A stretch of DNA of 64,000 bases from Silicimonas sp. (GCA_022826385.1 JAJDUZ010000031.1:43085-107084), one strand, 5' to 3'; counted from the stretch's first letter, positions 1 through 9,211 are shown. Made by a program: numbers and translations. Notes: generated from the letters alone by a model not told the origin.

Positions 1-1
1 A

Positions 2-46
2 CGTGAAACCGACGTGGGTTTTGCCCTGAACGGAGACCGCCCATGA
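2..46 (+). CDS. 3' end of an upstream gene (partial)
   Basis: The first bases carry an open frame of 14 codons ending in TGA, and this stop overlaps the ATG of the chorismate mutase gene (ATGA). That 4-nt overlap is typical of co-translated genes in this genome, so the fragment is probably the C-terminus of a real upstream protein. In related genomes a GNAT acetyltransferase often sits here, but the 14 residues are too few to identify it. Confidence 0.5.
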   Translation, partial: RETDVGFALNGDRP

Positions 47-339
47 CCGACGCCGTCACCCGCGCCGCCGAGCTTCTTGCCGGGCATCGCGCCAGCATCG
101 ATCGGCTGGACGCCATCCTTGTCTATACGCTGGCCGAGCGGTTTGCCCACACCCAAGCCGTGGGCAAGCTCAAGGCCGAACACGACCTTCCCGCCTCTGA
201 CAAGTCGCGGGAAGCCACCCAGATTGCCCGGCTGGAACAGCTGGCCAAAGACGCCGATCTCGACCCCGAGTTCGCGAAGAAATTCCTGAATTTCATCATT
301 CAGGAAGTCATCCAACATCACAAGCAACACCAGAAATAA
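43..339 (+). CDS. chorismate mutase (AroQ type)
   Basis: This 98-residue all-helical protein has the size and pattern of a monofunctional AroQ-class chorismate mutase, which converts chorismate to prephenate for Phe/Tyr synthesis in the cytoplasm. The N-terminal helix contains the typical segment IDRLDAILVYTLAERF followed by a conserved Lys in VGKLK. The C-terminal half holds the IARLEQLAKDADLDPEF region and the final helix FLNFIIQEVIQHH. The start overlaps the stop of the preceding gene. It lies 18 nt ahead of rpsP, an arrangement familiar in Rhodobacteraceae, so it is probably transcribed with the ribosomal genes. Confidence 0.9.
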   Translation: MTDAVTRAAELLAGHRASIDRLDAILVYTLAERFAHTQAVGKLKAEHDLPASDKSREATQIARLEQLAKDADLDPEFAKKFLNFIIQEVIQHHKQHQK

Positions 340-357
340 CCTAGAAGGATCAACACC

Positions 358-807
358 ATGGCTATGAAAATTCGCCTCGCACGCGGTGGCTCGAAGAAGC
401 GCCCGTTCTATCGCATCGTTGCCGCCGACAGCCGCATGCCGCGCGATGGCCGCTTCATCGAGAAGCTGGGCACCTATAACCCGCTTCTGCCGAAAGACAG
501 CGAAGATCGCGTCAAGATGAACATGGAACGCGTGCAGTACTGGCTGGATCAGGGCGCTCAGCCGACCGACCGTATCTCGCGCTTCCTCGAAGCCGCGGGC
601 GTTGCCGAGAAGAAAGAGCGCAACAACCCGAAGAAAGCAGAGCCCGGCAAGAAAGCGCAGGAGCGCGCTGAAGAAAAAGCCGCCAAAGCTGCTGAAGCCG
701 AAGAAGCCGCAAACGCACCTGCAGAAGAAGAAGCACCGGCAGAAGAAGCCGCCGTTGAAGAAACTGCTGCAGAAGACGCACCTGCCGAGGAAGAGAAGGC
801 GGAGTAA
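358..807 (+). CDS. rpsP: 30S ribosomal protein S16
   Basis: S16 is a small-subunit assembly protein. The first 80 or so residues match the family: [19 protein letters not shown], then a [19 protein letters not shown] segment. The family core is about 80-90 residues, but this protein has 149. Residues from about 90 onward are a low-complexity Lys/Ala/Glu tail that becomes purely acidic (repeated APAEE). Such tails occur in alphaproteobacterial S16. Two in-frame ATGs lie at 358 and 364; AAGGA at about 346-350 favours 358. It is followed by a short ORF and rimM in the same direction. Confidence 0.97.
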   Translation: MAMKIRLARGGSKKRPFYRIVAADSRMPRDGRFIEKLGTYNPLLPKDSEDRVKMNMERVQYWLDQGAQPTDRISRFLEAAGVAEKKERNNPKKAEPGKKAQERAEEKAAKAAEAEEAANAPAEEEAPAEEAAVEETAAEDAPAEEEKAE

Positions 808-822
808 TCCGCCTTCGGCCTT

Positions 823-984
823 ATGCTGCCCGGCTTCGGTCTCTTTCGCCGTTTCACGACCCTGGCCCTTGTGGCCGGGGCGTTCTGGGCTGGCATGCAT
901 GTCGCGCGTCTGGGTGCAGAAGACCGTTGCCTTGACGCGGGCGGCAGTGTCCGCGCGGACGGGCTTTGCGGAGGTTTGCCGTGA
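823..984 (+). CDS. small membrane-associated protein between rpsP and rimM
   Basis: A 53-codon ORF fills the rpsP-rimM gap and ends in a TGA that overlaps the GTG start of rimM (GTGA). The N-terminus is basic (FGLFRRF) and followed by one hydrophobic stretch (residues about 11-25, [15 protein letters not shown]), suggesting a signal anchor. The rest is a short tail with two Cys (RCLDAGG... and LCGG). Tight packing, a hydrophobic segment and translational overlap support it as a real gene. No function is recognised. It would be missed by cut-offs above 60 residues. Confidence 0.6.
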   Translation: MLPGFGLFRRFTTLALVAGAFWAGMHVARLGAEDRCLDAGGSVRADGLCGGLP

Positions 985-1493
985 AAGACCGTATTTGTGT
1001 TGGCGCAATCGCCGGATCATTCGGCGTCAAAGGCGAGGTGCGGCTGAAGAGCTTTTGCGCCGAACCCGAAGCCATCGACACCTATGGCCCGCTGTCGTCG
1101 GAGGACGGCAACTCGTCATGGGACGTCAAGGTGACGCGCCCGGTCAAGAATGGCTTCGCGGCGCGGCTCTCGGGCGTCCGCTCGAAGGAGGCGGCAGACG
1201 CGCTGCGCGGCACCCGGCTCTATGCCCCGCGCGAGAAACTGCCGGACCTGCCGGATGACGAGTATTACCACACTGACCTGATCGGCCTGACCGTGTTCGA
1301 CACCGGCGGTGTGGAACTGGGTCGGGTGAAAGCCGTTTTGAACCATGGTGCCGGCGACTTGCTGGAAATCGCCTTCAAAGGCGAGAAACAACCGGTTCTT
1401 CTGCCGTTCACCGTTGCCAACGTCCCGACCATCGATCTTGGGGCCGGAAAAGCTATTGCGGACCTGCCGGACGGCTTGCTTGACCGCGAATAA
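981..1493 (+). CDS. rimM: ribosome maturation factor RimM
   Basis: RimM binds S19 and helps mature the 30S head. The 170-residue protein starts with the family signature [21 protein letters not shown] and contains the N-terminal beta-barrel, then the PRC-barrel-like second half ([20 protein letters not shown] ... GAGDLLEI). The start is taken as GTG at 981, with GGAGG six bases upstream, in preference to an earlier in-frame TTG at 966. trmD, normally the next gene, is absent here and lies 13.5 kb away on the other strand. Confidence 0.97.
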   Translation: MKDRICVGAIAGSFGVKGEVRLKSFCAEPEAIDTYGPLSSEDGNSSWDVKVTRPVKNGFAARLSGVRSKEAADALRGTRLYAPREKLPDLPDDEYYHTDLIGLTVFDTGGVELGRVKAVLNHGAGDLLEIAFKGEKQPVLLPFTVANVPTIDLGAGKAIADLPDGLLDRE

Positions 1494-1624
1494 TGGCCTC
1501 TGGCCCCGTGGATTGCCCGATTTCTGTGCAAAAAACGGCCCTCTATCGCAGCGGCACACTTTTCTTTTGAAATTCCGAGCACTACGCTATCTGCCAGAAA
1601 AACAAACATCTGGGAGTGAATGAT

Positions 1625-2821
1625 ATGAAACGCATGCTTCTGGCCACAGCGGCCACGGCACTGTGCACGACGGCTGCTTTTGCAGGTGGCCATGGCGAAG
1701 TGAAAATCGGCATCATCCTCGGCTTCACGGGCCCGATTGAATCGCTGACGCAGCAAATGGCAGGCGGCGCCGAGATCGCAATGGCCGAAGTCACGGAAAG
1801 CGGCCTGTTGCTGGGCGGTTCGACCGTGACGCCGGTTCGCGGCGATTCCACCTGTGTCGATGCAGCCGCTGCGACCAGCGTTGCAGAACAACAGATCACC
1901 GGTGACGGCGTGAAAGCCATCATGGGCGCTGACTGCTCGGGCGTGACTGGCGCGATCCTGCAGAACGTGGCGCTGGCGAACGGCGTCGTCATGATCTCGC
2001 CTTCGGCAACCTCGCCGGGCCTGAGCCACGCCAACAACGAAGACAATGGCCTGTTCTTCCGCACCGCACCGTCGGATGCACGTCAGGGCGTTGTTATGAC
2101 CGAAGTCCTGATGGAAGAAGGCATCAAGGAAGTCGCCGTCACCTATACCAACAACGACTATGGCAAGGGTCTGGCCGACGCGTTCGAAGCGGCTTTTGTC
2201 GCGGCAGGCGGCACGGTCACGATCAACGCGGCGCATGAAGACGGCAAGGCCGACTACTCGGCTGAAGTCGGCGCGCTGGCCTCGGCCGGCGGTGAGCGTC
2301 TAGTCGTTGCGGGTTACGTCGACCAGGGCGGTTCGGGCATTGTCCGCGCAGCGCTTGACGCTGGCGCGTTCGATACGTTCCACTTCCCCGATGGCATGAT
2401 CTCGGAAGCCCTGCAGACCAACTTCGGTGACGAGATCGAAGGCTCGACCGGTCAGCACCCCGGCACCGACAGCCCGGGCGCCGCGAAGTTCGCCGAGATC
2501 GTCGGTGACGCGTTCGACGCCACGTCGCCCTTCGCTGGCGAAAGCTATGACGCGGCTGCGCTGATCATGTTGGCCATGCAGAAGGCCGGATCGGCTGAAT
2601 CGGCTGACTTCAAGGATCACGTGTTTGACGTGGCCAACGCACCGGGCGAACAGATCTTCCCCGGCGAGCTGGCCAAGGCGCTGCAGATCCTCGCAGACGG
2701 TGGCGACATCGACTATGTCGGCGCGTCGGCTGTTGAACTGATCGGCCCGGGCGAAAGCGCTGGCAACTATCGCCAGATCACCGTCGAGGGTGGCGAGATC
2801 ACGACGGTCAAGTACCGCTAA
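1625..2821 (+). CDS. branched-chain amino acid-type ABC transporter substrate-binding protein
   Basis: This 398-residue periplasmic protein begins with a clear Sec signal peptide (MKRMLLATAATALCTTAAFA, cleavage near residue 20). The mature part is a type I periplasmic-binding fold: VKIGIILGFTGPIE at the start, an IMGADCSG segment, then ISPSATSPGLS, where Ser/Thr groups usually bind the ligand carboxylate. ATG 1625 is chosen over the upstream GTG 1616 because of the signal peptide start and GGGAG at 1612-1616. It heads a complete LIV-type importer. The true ligand could be another amino acid or amide; LivK homologues are diverse. Confidence 0.93.
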   Translation: MKRMLLATAATALCTTAAFAGGHGEVKIGIILGFTGPIESLTQQMAGGAEIAMAEVTESGLLLGGSTVTPVRGDSTCVDAAAATSVAEQQITGDGVKAIMGADCSGVTGAILQNVALANGVVMISPSATSPGLSHANNEDNGLFFRTAPSDARQGVVMTEVLMEEGIKEVAVTYTNNDYGKGLADAFEAAFVAAGGTVTINAAHEDGKADYSAEVGALASAGGERLVVAGYVDQGGSGIVRAALDAGAFDTFHFPDGMISEALQTNFGDEIEGSTGQHPGTDSPGAAKFAEIVGDAFDATSPFAGESYDAAALIMLAMQKAGSAESADFKDHVFDVANAPGEQIFPGELAKALQILADGGDIDYVGASAVELIGPGESAGNYRQITVEGGEITTVKYR

Positions 2822-2839
2822 GATCAATTGACTTTGGAA

Positions 2840-2870
2840 ACGGCCCGGGGCACCTGCACCGGGCCGTTTT
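2840..2870 (+). terminator. stem-loop between binding-protein gene and livG
   Basis: A perfect 9-bp stem (2840-2848 with 2859-2867) is followed by a short T run (2867-2870). It lies 18 nt after the binding-protein stop and just before the livG Shine-Dalgarno sequence. Such intra-operon hairpins typically lower downstream expression so the binding protein is made in excess over the ATPases and permeases. Confidence 0.6.
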
Positions 2871-2886
2871 CGCAAAGGATTGCCGC

Positions 2887-3675
2887 ATGATTGTCGTCGA
2901 GGATCTCCACAAGCATTTCGGGGGCTTTCACGCCGTCGATGGCGCGTCGCTGGAGATTGCCAAAGGCTCGATCACCGGGCTGATCGGCCCGAACGGCGCG
3001 GGCAAGACAACGCTGTTCAACGTGATCGCCGGAAACCTGCCTGCAACGGCGGGCCGGGTCCTGATGAACGGCGAGGAGATCACCGGACTGACGCCCCACG
3101 AGTTGTTCCACAAGGGGCTGCTGCGCACCTTCCAGATCGCGCATGAATTCTCATCGATGACCTGCCGCGAAAACTTGATGATGGTGCCTGCCGGACAATC
3201 CGGCGAAACGCTCTGGAACACGTGGTTCGGTCGGAAACGCATCGCCGACGAAGAACGCGCCCTGCGCGCCAAGGCGGACGAAGTTCTGGAGTTCCTAACC
3301 ATCGAGCACTTGGCCGACCACAAAGCCGGGCAAGTCTCGGGCGGGCAGAAGAAGCTTCTGGAGCTTGGGCGCACGATGATGGTCGACGCCCAGATCGTCT
3401 TCCTTGACGAGGTGGGCGCGGGCGTGAACCGCACGTTGCTCAACACCATTGGCGACGCGATTGTCTGGCTGAACAAGGAACGCGGCTATACGTTCTGCAT
3501 GATCGAGCATGACATGGACTTCATCGGCCGCCTCTGCGACCCAGTCATCGTGATGGCCGAGGGCAAGGTGCTGGCGGAAGGCGCAGCCTCGGAGATCATG
3601 CAGAACGAGGCCGTGATCGAGGCCTATCTGGGCCGCGGTCTCAAGAACAAGGTCAAGGCGGAGGCGGACGCGTGA
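2887..3675 (+). CDS. livG: LIV-type ABC transporter ATP-binding protein LivG
   Basis: First ATPase subunit of the importer, 262 residues. Walker A GPNGAGKT is at 34-41, the ABC signature VSGGQKK at about 150-156 and Walker B IVFLDE at 170-175. The H-loop is in MIEHDMDF. The residues after the catalytic Glu read VGAGVN instead of the usual PxAGL, a small departure in the D-loop region. The RBS AAAGGA is at 2874-2879. It acts with LivF on the cytoplasmic face of the LivH/LivM channel. Confidence 0.95.
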   Translation: MIVVEDLHKHFGGFHAVDGASLEIAKGSITGLIGPNGAGKTTLFNVIAGNLPATAGRVLMNGEEITGLTPHELFHKGLLRTFQIAHEFSSMTCRENLMMVPAGQSGETLWNTWFGRKRIADEERALRAKADEVLEFLTIEHLADHKAGQVSGGQKKLLELGRTMMVDAQIVFLDEVGAGVNRTLLNTIGDAIVWLNKERGYTFCMIEHDMDFIGRLCDPVIVMAEGKVLAEGAASEIMQNEAVIEAYLGRGLKNKVKAEADA

Positions 3676-3730
3676 CGTTGGCCGGGTTTGCCCGAGTACG
3701 CCGACATGGCCACATGCGGAGGTTTGGCGC

Positions 3731-4447
3731 ATGAGCGAACCGTTCCTCATCGGCGCGCACATGACGGGCGGTTACGGTCGCGGCGGACCGGACATCCTGC
3801 ATGACTGCACGATTGCCGTGGACGAAGGCGAGATTGCCGTGATCGTCGGCCCCAACGGTGCGGGCAAATCGACTGGCATGAAAGCCGTGTTCGGGATGTT
3901 GCAACTGCGCGAAGGCAGCGTCCGGATCGGTGGCGAGGACATCACGCACCTGTCGCCTCAGGACCGGGTGGCCAAGGGCATGGCCTTCGTGCCGCAGACC
4001 TCGAACATTTTCACCTCGATGACAGTTGAAGAGAACCTCGAAATGGGGGCCTTCCTGCGTCGGGACGATATCTCGGGCACGATGGAGCAGGTCTATACCC
4101 TGTTCCCGATCCTGAAAGACAAGCGCCGACAAGCGGCGGGCGAGCTTTCGGGTGGCCAGCGTCAGCAGGTCGCGGTGGGACGGGCGTTGATGACGCAGCC
4201 GCGTGTTCTGATGCTGGACGAACCGACGGCGGGCGTGTCGCCCATCGTCATGGATGAGCTTTTCGACCGGATCATCGAAGTGGCCCGCACGGGCATCTCG
4301 ATCCTGATGGTGGAACAGAACGCCCGCCAAGCGCTGGAGATCGCGGATCGCGGTTATGTGCTGGTGCAGGGGCGGAATGCCTATACCGATACCGGGGAAG
4401 CCTTGCTGGCAGACCCGGAAGTCAGACGGAGTTTCCTGGGTGGGTAG
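3731..4447 (+). CDS. livF: LIV-type ABC transporter ATP-binding protein LivF
   Basis: Second ATPase subunit, 238 residues. Walker A GPNGAGKS is at 40-47, Q-loop VPQTSNIFTSMTVEENL, signature LSGGQRQQ and Walker B VLMLDEPTAGVSP. The H-loop variant here is MVEQNARQ, normal for LivF (Gln-Asn instead of His-Asp). A GGAGG at 3718-3722 fixes the start. Separated from livG by 55 nt with no promoter seen, so it belongs to the same transcript. Confidence 0.95.
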   Translation: MSEPFLIGAHMTGGYGRGGPDILHDCTIAVDEGEIAVIVGPNGAGKSTGMKAVFGMLQLREGSVRIGGEDITHLSPQDRVAKGMAFVPQTSNIFTSMTVEENLEMGAFLRRDDISGTMEQVYTLFPILKDKRRQAAGELSGGQRQQVAVGRALMTQPRVLMLDEPTAGVSPIVMDELFDRIIEVARTGISILMVEQNARQALEIADRGYVLVQGRNAYTDTGEALLADPEVRRSFLGG

Positions 4448-4555
4448 ACGTGGTCTCATCACTTTCGTCGCTGATGCGCACGCCCGGCAGGGTGTGTCTC
4501 TGACGGCGATGCGCGACATCCAACACTTCCGCGGACCTTGCGAGGGGCTTTTCTG

Positions 4556-5563
4556 ATGGACCTTCTGAACGCCCTTGTCGCCTTCCTGAACTTCGTCTTC
4601 GTCCCCGGCGTGGCTTATGGCAGCCAACTGGCGCTTGGCGCCCTTGGGGTCACGCTGATCTATGGGATCCTGCGGTTCTCGAATTTCGCGCATGGTGACA
4701 CGATGGCCTTCGGGGCCATGGCCACGATCCTGATGACATGGTGGTTGCAGTCGCTTGGCGTGTCGCTTGGGCCGCTGCCAACCGCCCTTCTGGCCCTGCC
4801 GGTCGGCATTGCGGCGACGGCCCTGCTGGTGCTGGGAACGGACCGTTTGGTCTATCGGTTCTACCGGGAACAGAAAGCAGCCCCCGTCATCCTCGTGATC
4901 GTGTCGATGGGGGTCATGTTCATGATGAACGGGCTGGTCCGGTTCATCATTGGCGTGGACGATCAACGCTTCGCGGATGGCGCGCGCTTCATCATCACCG
5001 CGCGCGAGTTCAAAGAGATGACCGGACTGCGCGAAGGGCTTGCGATCAAGTCGACCGCCGTCCTGACGGTTGTTGTCGCGATTATCGTGGTGATTGCGCT
5101 CTTCTGGTTTCTGAACAAGACCCGCACCGGCAAGTCGATGCGAGCCTTTTCGGACAATGAAGACCTTGCCCTTCTCTCGGGCATCAGCCCCGAACGGGTG
5201 GTGGCAATCACGTGGATCATCGTTGCGGCCCTCGCGACCATTGCCGGTGTGCTCTACGGGCTCGACAAGAGCTTCAAGCCGTTCACCTATTTCCAACTGC
5301 TGCTACCAATATTCGCCGCCGCCATCGTTGGCGGTTTGGGCAACCCGCTGGGCGCTATCGCAGGTGGTTTCATCGTGGCCTTCAGCGAGGTGACAATCAC
5401 CTATGCGTGGAAGAAGGTGGCGGGCTATGTCCTGCCCTCGTGGGAACCGGACGGTCTCGTGCAACTGCTGTCGACGGATTACAAGTTCGCCGTCAGCTTC
5501 GCGATCCTGATCGTGGTGCTTCTGTTCCGACCAACCGGTCTCTTCAGGGGGAAAGCGGTATGA
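4556..5563 (+). CDS. livH: LIV-type ABC transporter permease LivH
   Basis: Integral membrane permease of 335 residues with about eight hydrophobic segments. Family landmarks are the N-terminal GALGVTLIYGILRFSNFAHGDTMAFGA block and the cytoplasmic coupling region RAFSDNEDLALLSGIS. GGLGNPLGAIAGGFIVAF lies near the C-terminus. ATG 4556 is preferred to an upstream TTG because GAGGGG lies eight bases before it. Its stop overlaps the livM start. Confidence 0.95.
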   Translation: MDLLNALVAFLNFVFVPGVAYGSQLALGALGVTLIYGILRFSNFAHGDTMAFGAMATILMTWWLQSLGVSLGPLPTALLALPVGIAATALLVLGTDRLVYRFYREQKAAPVILVIVSMGVMFMMNGLVRFIIGVDDQRFADGARFIITAREFKEMTGLREGLAIKSTAVLTVVVAIIVVIALFWFLNKTRTGKSMRAFSDNEDLALLSGISPERVVAITWIIVAALATIAGVLYGLDKSFKPFTYFQLLLPIFAAAIVGGLGNPLGAIAGGFIVAFSEVTITYAWKKVAGYVLPSWEPDGLVQLLSTDYKFAVSFAILIVVLLFRPTGLFRGKAV

Positions 5564-6864
5564 GCCTGACACCTCGCGACATGCTGCTGTTCCTTGCCGT
5601 CTTTGGCCTGATCGCCCTGACCGGGTTCACGCAAAGCTGGAACGTGGCGCTTGGGATTCTGAATATGGGCCTGATCTCGGCGATCATGGCCTTGGGCGTG
5701 AACATGCAGTGGGGCTATGCCGGGCTGTTCAATGTCGGTGTGATGGGGTTCGTGGCGCTTGGTGGCTTAGGGGCCATCCTGGTCTCGATGCCACCAGTGA
5801 ACGAGGCCTGGGCCGTGGGCGGCGGACGTGTGCTGCTGGCCCTTTTGGCCGGTGCTGCAACGATCGCTGCAGCCATTTTCGCGTGGAACCGCTTGCCGCG
5901 CGGGATTACGCGCGCGGTGGTGTTGCTGGCCATTCTGGTTGTCGGCTTCTTTGTCTTCCGTGGCCTGTTCGACCCCGCCGTTGCCCGGATCGAGGACATC
6001 AACCCGGCGACCACCGGTTATCTCGGCGGTCTCGGCCTGCCGGTTCTTATGTCGTGGCCCGTTGGTGCCCTGCTGGCCGCGGGTGCGGCTTGGATTGTCG
6101 GGAAGACAGCGCTTGGTCTCCGTTCGGACTATCTGGCCATTGCCACGCTGGGGATTGCCGAAATCATCATCGCCATCCTGAAGAACGAAGACTGGATGTC
6201 GCGCGGTGTGAAGAACGTGATTGGGGTGCCGCGCCCGGTGCCTTATGAGATCGACCTGCAAAACGATCCGGGCTTTGTCGAGCGAATGGTGGGCTGGGGG
6301 TTCGACCCGGTCACCGCTTCGGCAATCACGGTCAAGCTGGCCTATTCCGGCCTGTTCGCCGCAGTGCTGTTGGCGCTGTTGTGGCTGTCGCAATCTGCCC
6401 TGAACTCGCCTTGGGGCCGGATGATGCGCGCAATCCGCGACAACGAGGTTTCGGCCGAAGCGATGGGCAAGGACGTCAAGGGGCGCCACTTGCAGATCTT
6501 CATTCTGGGCTCGGCCGTGTGCGGACTGGCAGGCGCAATGATGACAACGCTTGACGGGCAGTTGACGCCCGGCACCTATCAGCCTCTCAGGTTCACCTTC
6601 CTGATCTGGGTGATGGTGATCGTCGGGGGGTCAGGCAACAATTTCGGCGCCGTTCTGGGCGGCTTCCTGATCTGGTATCTCTGGATCATGGTCGAGCCTT
6701 TGGGTCTCTCGATCATCGGATTTATCACGGCGGGCATGGCAGATGGGTCGTGGCTCAAAGCGCATCTACTGGAAAGCGCGGCGCATATGCGGCTCTTTAC
6801 CATGGGGCTGATCCTGCTTCTGGTGTTGCGGTTCAGCCCGCGCGGCCTGATCCCCGAACGGTGA
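5560..6864 (+). CDS. livM: LIV-type ABC transporter permease LivM
   Basis: Second permease, 434 residues, starting at an ATG that overlaps the livH stop (ATGA). It shows the LivM hallmarks NMQWGYAGLFNVGVMGFVALGG, LRSDYLAIATLGIAEII and the coupling helix MMRAIRDNEVSAEAMGKDV. Long hydrophobic segments cover most of the length. It is longer than the E. coli protein's conserved core because of two hydrophobic segments around residues 90-150. The stop overlaps the next gene. Confidence 0.95.
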   Translation: MSLTPRDMLLFLAVFGLIALTGFTQSWNVALGILNMGLISAIMALGVNMQWGYAGLFNVGVMGFVALGGLGAILVSMPPVNEAWAVGGGRVLLALLAGAATIAAAIFAWNRLPRGITRAVVLLAILVVGFFVFRGLFDPAVARIEDINPATTGYLGGLGLPVLMSWPVGALLAAGAAWIVGKTALGLRSDYLAIATLGIAEIIIAILKNEDWMSRGVKNVIGVPRPVPYEIDLQNDPGFVERMVGWGFDPVTASAITVKLAYSGLFAAVLLALLWLSQSALNSPWGRMMRAIRDNEVSAEAMGKDVKGRHLQIFILGSAVCGLAGAMMTTLDGQLTPGTYQPLRFTFLIWVMVIVGGSGNNFGAVLGGFLIWYLWIMVEPLGLSIIGFITAGMADGSWLKAHLLESAAHMRLFTMGLILLLVLRFSPRGLIPER

Positions 6865-7463
6865 CGCCTCTTATTGTCATTCCGGCGGCGGGTGCTTCCT
6901 CGCGCATGCGGGGGCGCGACAAGCTGCTTGAAGAGATCGACGGCACGCCTCTCCTCCGGCGGCAGACCGAAGCTGCGCTGGCAAGCGGCTTTCCGGTAAT
7001 GGTGGCCTTGCCGGTGAAAGGCCCGCGCCACGACGCTCTCGACGGTCTTGGGGTGACGATCATCACCGTGCGCGATGCCGCCGAAGGTCTGGGGGCCACG
7101 TTGCGGACGGCTGCGCTGTTCGCCGCGCGCCATGCACCCGACCGCCCGATGATGGTTCTTCTACCAGACGTGCCGGGCGTCGGGCCCTTTGACATCAAAT
7201 CGGTGGTCGCGCGGTTCGAACAGGAAGGCGGGGACCGCGTCGTTCGCGCCACGGACGACAGCGGTGGGCCGGGCACCCCCCTGATCGTGCCGCCGCGACT
7301 GCTGGGGGCGTTCGCACAGCTGACGGGCGATGACGGTGGGCGCAGCATCCTCAAAAACGAAGATGTGCTGACAGTGCCATTGTCCGGCGACCGCGCGACG
7401 CGCGATCTTGATACGCCTGAAGATTGGGACAATTGGCGACAGGATAACGCGGACAGGCGCTAG
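6861..7463 (+). CDS. MobA-like NTP transferase domain protein
   Basis: A 200-residue nucleotidyltransferase of the MobA/MocA type. The N-terminus PLIVIPAAGASSRMRGRDKLL is the nucleotide-binding signature (AAGxSxRMxGxDKLL). VLLPDVPG carries the metal-binding Asp. Proteins like this transfer CMP or GMP to molybdopterin or activate sugar phosphates. Other molybdenum cofactor genes occur in the window (XdhC and a molybdopterin-binding protein at 21-23 kb, moaE-moaD at 34 kb), so a MocA-like role is plausible. The GTG start overlaps the livM stop, so expression is tied to the transporter operon, which is functionally unexpected. Confidence 0.75.
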   Translation: MTPLIVIPAAGASSRMRGRDKLLEEIDGTPLLRRQTEAALASGFPVMVALPVKGPRHDALDGLGVTIITVRDAAEGLGATLRTAALFAARHAPDRPMMVLLPDVPGVGPFDIKSVVARFEQEGGDRVVRATDDSGGPGTPLIVPPRLLGAFAQLTGDDGGRSILKNEDVLTVPLSGDRATRDLDTPEDWDNWRQDNADRR

Positions 7464-7485
7464 CCTACGGCGAAGATATGAGGTT

Positions 7486-8196
7486 TTAAGCGCTGTTCGC
7501 CCGGCTCGGCGTCCGCACTTCCCCGATCGGTGTCGGTTCGGCCCCGGTCAGTTGACCGTCGGGATAGACAAGCCCCGCCGAGATCACCAGTTTCGCGGCA
7601 TCCTCGACCGACATATCCAGCTCGATGATGTCGGATTTCGGCACGAACAGCAGGAAGCCCGAGGTCGGGTTGGGCGTCGTCGGCAGGAACACCGCCGTCT
7701 TGCTTTGGTCGACCGGCACCTTGGTGTCGATCTCGCCCTTGGCGGATGTCGAGATAAAGGCAATGGCCCAGATGCCCTTGCGCGGATACTCGACCAGACA
7801 CGCCTTGTCGAACGACGTGTCTGACTGTGCGAAGACGGTTTCGGCGATCTGCTTCAGACCCTTATAGACCGACCGGACCACGGGCAGATTTTCAACCAGG
7901 CTTTCGCCCCAGCGGATCATCGACCGACCGATCAGGCCCTTGGCCATCCATCCGACCAGAATGGTGAAAATCAGGAAGGCCAGAACGCCGATGCCCCGGA
8001 TATTCAGGCCGACATATTGGTCAGGACGAAGCCAGACCGGCACGAAAGGCAGCACCCAGCTGTCTACCCAGCCGGCCACCGTCCAGATCAACCATACGGT
8101 CAGGCCAATCGGTGCAATGACGACAAGGCCCGTCAGAAACGAGCCTCGCAACCATGCGAACATGCTGCGTTTGCGTCGGCCTTCGCCGTCTTCCAT
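7486..8196 (-). CDS. DUF502 family membrane protein
   Basis: A 236-residue protein with two transmembrane helices near the N-terminus (FLTGLVVIAPIGLTVWLIWTVAGW and IRGIGVLAFLIFTILVGWMAKGLI). A conserved soluble domain follows, starting at ENLPVVRSVYKGLKQIAETVF and including FLPTTPNPTSGFLLFVP. These blocks define DUF502, whose function is not established. It lies convergent to the nucleotidyltransferase gene and 85 nt before psuG on the same strand. Confidence 0.85.
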   Translation of the reverse strand: MEDGEGRRKRSMFAWLRGSFLTGLVVIAPIGLTVWLIWTVAGWVDSWVLPFVPVWLRPDQYVGLNIRGIGVLAFLIFTILVGWMAKGLIGRSMIRWGESLVENLPVVRSVYKGLKQIAETVFAQSDTSFDKACLVEYPRKGIWAIAFISTSAKGEIDTKVPVDQSKTAVFLPTTPNPTSGFLLFVPKSDIIELDMSVEDAAKLVISAGLVYPDGQLTGAEPTPIGEVRTPSRANSA

Positions 8197-8281
8197 CTGG
8201 GTCCGCGCTCCTGATCCTCAAGATATCGGATGCGCAAGACTTAGGCGTTTCGCGCGCTCGAAACAACGACTTCAAGAAGAT

Positions 8282-9211
8282 TCAGCGGAAATGGGGCTGT
8301 TTTGCCAGCTGTCCGGCTATTTTTGCGGCAAGTCGCGCATTGTTCAGCACAAGGGCGATGTTCGCCGTCAGCGAAGCGCCTTCGGTCAGCTCGAACACCC
8401 GTTGCAGCACGAACGGCGTGACCGCGCCATGCGTCATCTTCTGGGTGTCGGCATCGGCCAGCGCCTGTTCGATGATCGGGTTGATGATGTCAGGCGCGAT
8501 CTCGTCCTCTTCCGGGATCGGGTTCGCCACAAGACACCCCGCTTCGAGCCCCAGGGCGCGTTGCGCGCCCCACGCCCGCGCGATCACCATCGGGTCATCC
8601 GCGGTCATGGGCGAGGTCAACCCGGACGCGCGCGACCAGAAGGCCGGGAACCCCGACTGGCCATAGGTGATGACCGGCACGCCAAGCGTTTCCAACACCT
8701 CGAGCGTCTTCGGGATGTCGAGAATTGCCTTGGCCCCGGCACAAACCACGGCGACCGGCGTCTTTGCCAGTTCCTGCAGGTCCGCCGAGATATCGAATGT
8801 CGTCTCGGCCCCGCGATGCACACCGCCGATCCCGCCTGTGGCAAAAACCTCGATCCCAGCCCGATGCGCGGCGATCATCGTGGCGGCCACCGTGGTCGAG
8901 CCGGTGCCACCCGCCGCCATGCATTGTGCAAGATTGGCGCGGGTCAGTTTCATCACGTCGCGCAAGCCAGCCGTGGCCAGCCGGTTCAGGTCTGCTTCGG
9001 ACAGGCCGATCTTCAAACGGCCATCGATGACCGCAATCGTCGCGGGCGTCGCCCCTTCCTCGCGCACGGTGTCCTCGACCTGCTTCGCCGTTTCGACGTT
9101 TTGTGGGTAGGGCATACCGTGGCTGATGATGGTGGATTCCAGTGCTACAACCGGCGCGCCGCCCGCCAGCGCTTCGGCCACGTCAGGCAGAATATCCATC
9201 GCAAGGGTCAT
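8282..9211 (-). CDS. psuG: pseudouridine-5'-phosphate glycosidase
   Basis: PsuG splits pseudouridine 5'-phosphate into uracil and ribose 5-phosphate. The 309-residue protein matches the family throughout: VVALESTIISHGMPYPQN, the catalytic-region Lys in DGRLKIGLS, KLTRANLAQCMAAGGTGSTTVAATM and FATGGIGGVHRGAETTFDISADL. GAVTPFVLQRVFELTEG follows near the end. Its start overlaps the stop of psuK (ATGA), so the two are translationally coupled. Confidence 0.95.
   Translation of the reverse strand: MTLAMDILPDVAEALAGGAPVVALESTIISHGMPYPQNVETAKQVEDTVREEGATPATIAVIDGRLKIGLSEADLNRLATAGLRDVMKLTRANLAQCMAAGGTGSTTVAATMIAAHRAGIEVFATGGIGGVHRGAETTFDISADLQELAKTPVAVVCAGAKAILDIPKTLEVLETLGVPVITYGQSGFPAFWSRASGLTSPMTADDPMVIARAWGAQRALGLEAGCLVANPIPEEDEIAPDIINPIIEQALADADTQKMTHGAVTPFVLQRVFELTEGASLTANIALVLNNARLAAKIAGQLAKQPHFR

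Noticed and set aside
3653..5296. Long minus-strand ORF (547 codons) opposite livF and livH
   Set aside because: It mirrors well-conserved transporter genes on the plus strand, is His/Arg/Asp-rich and has no domain; it is a shadow frame of high-GC codon bias.
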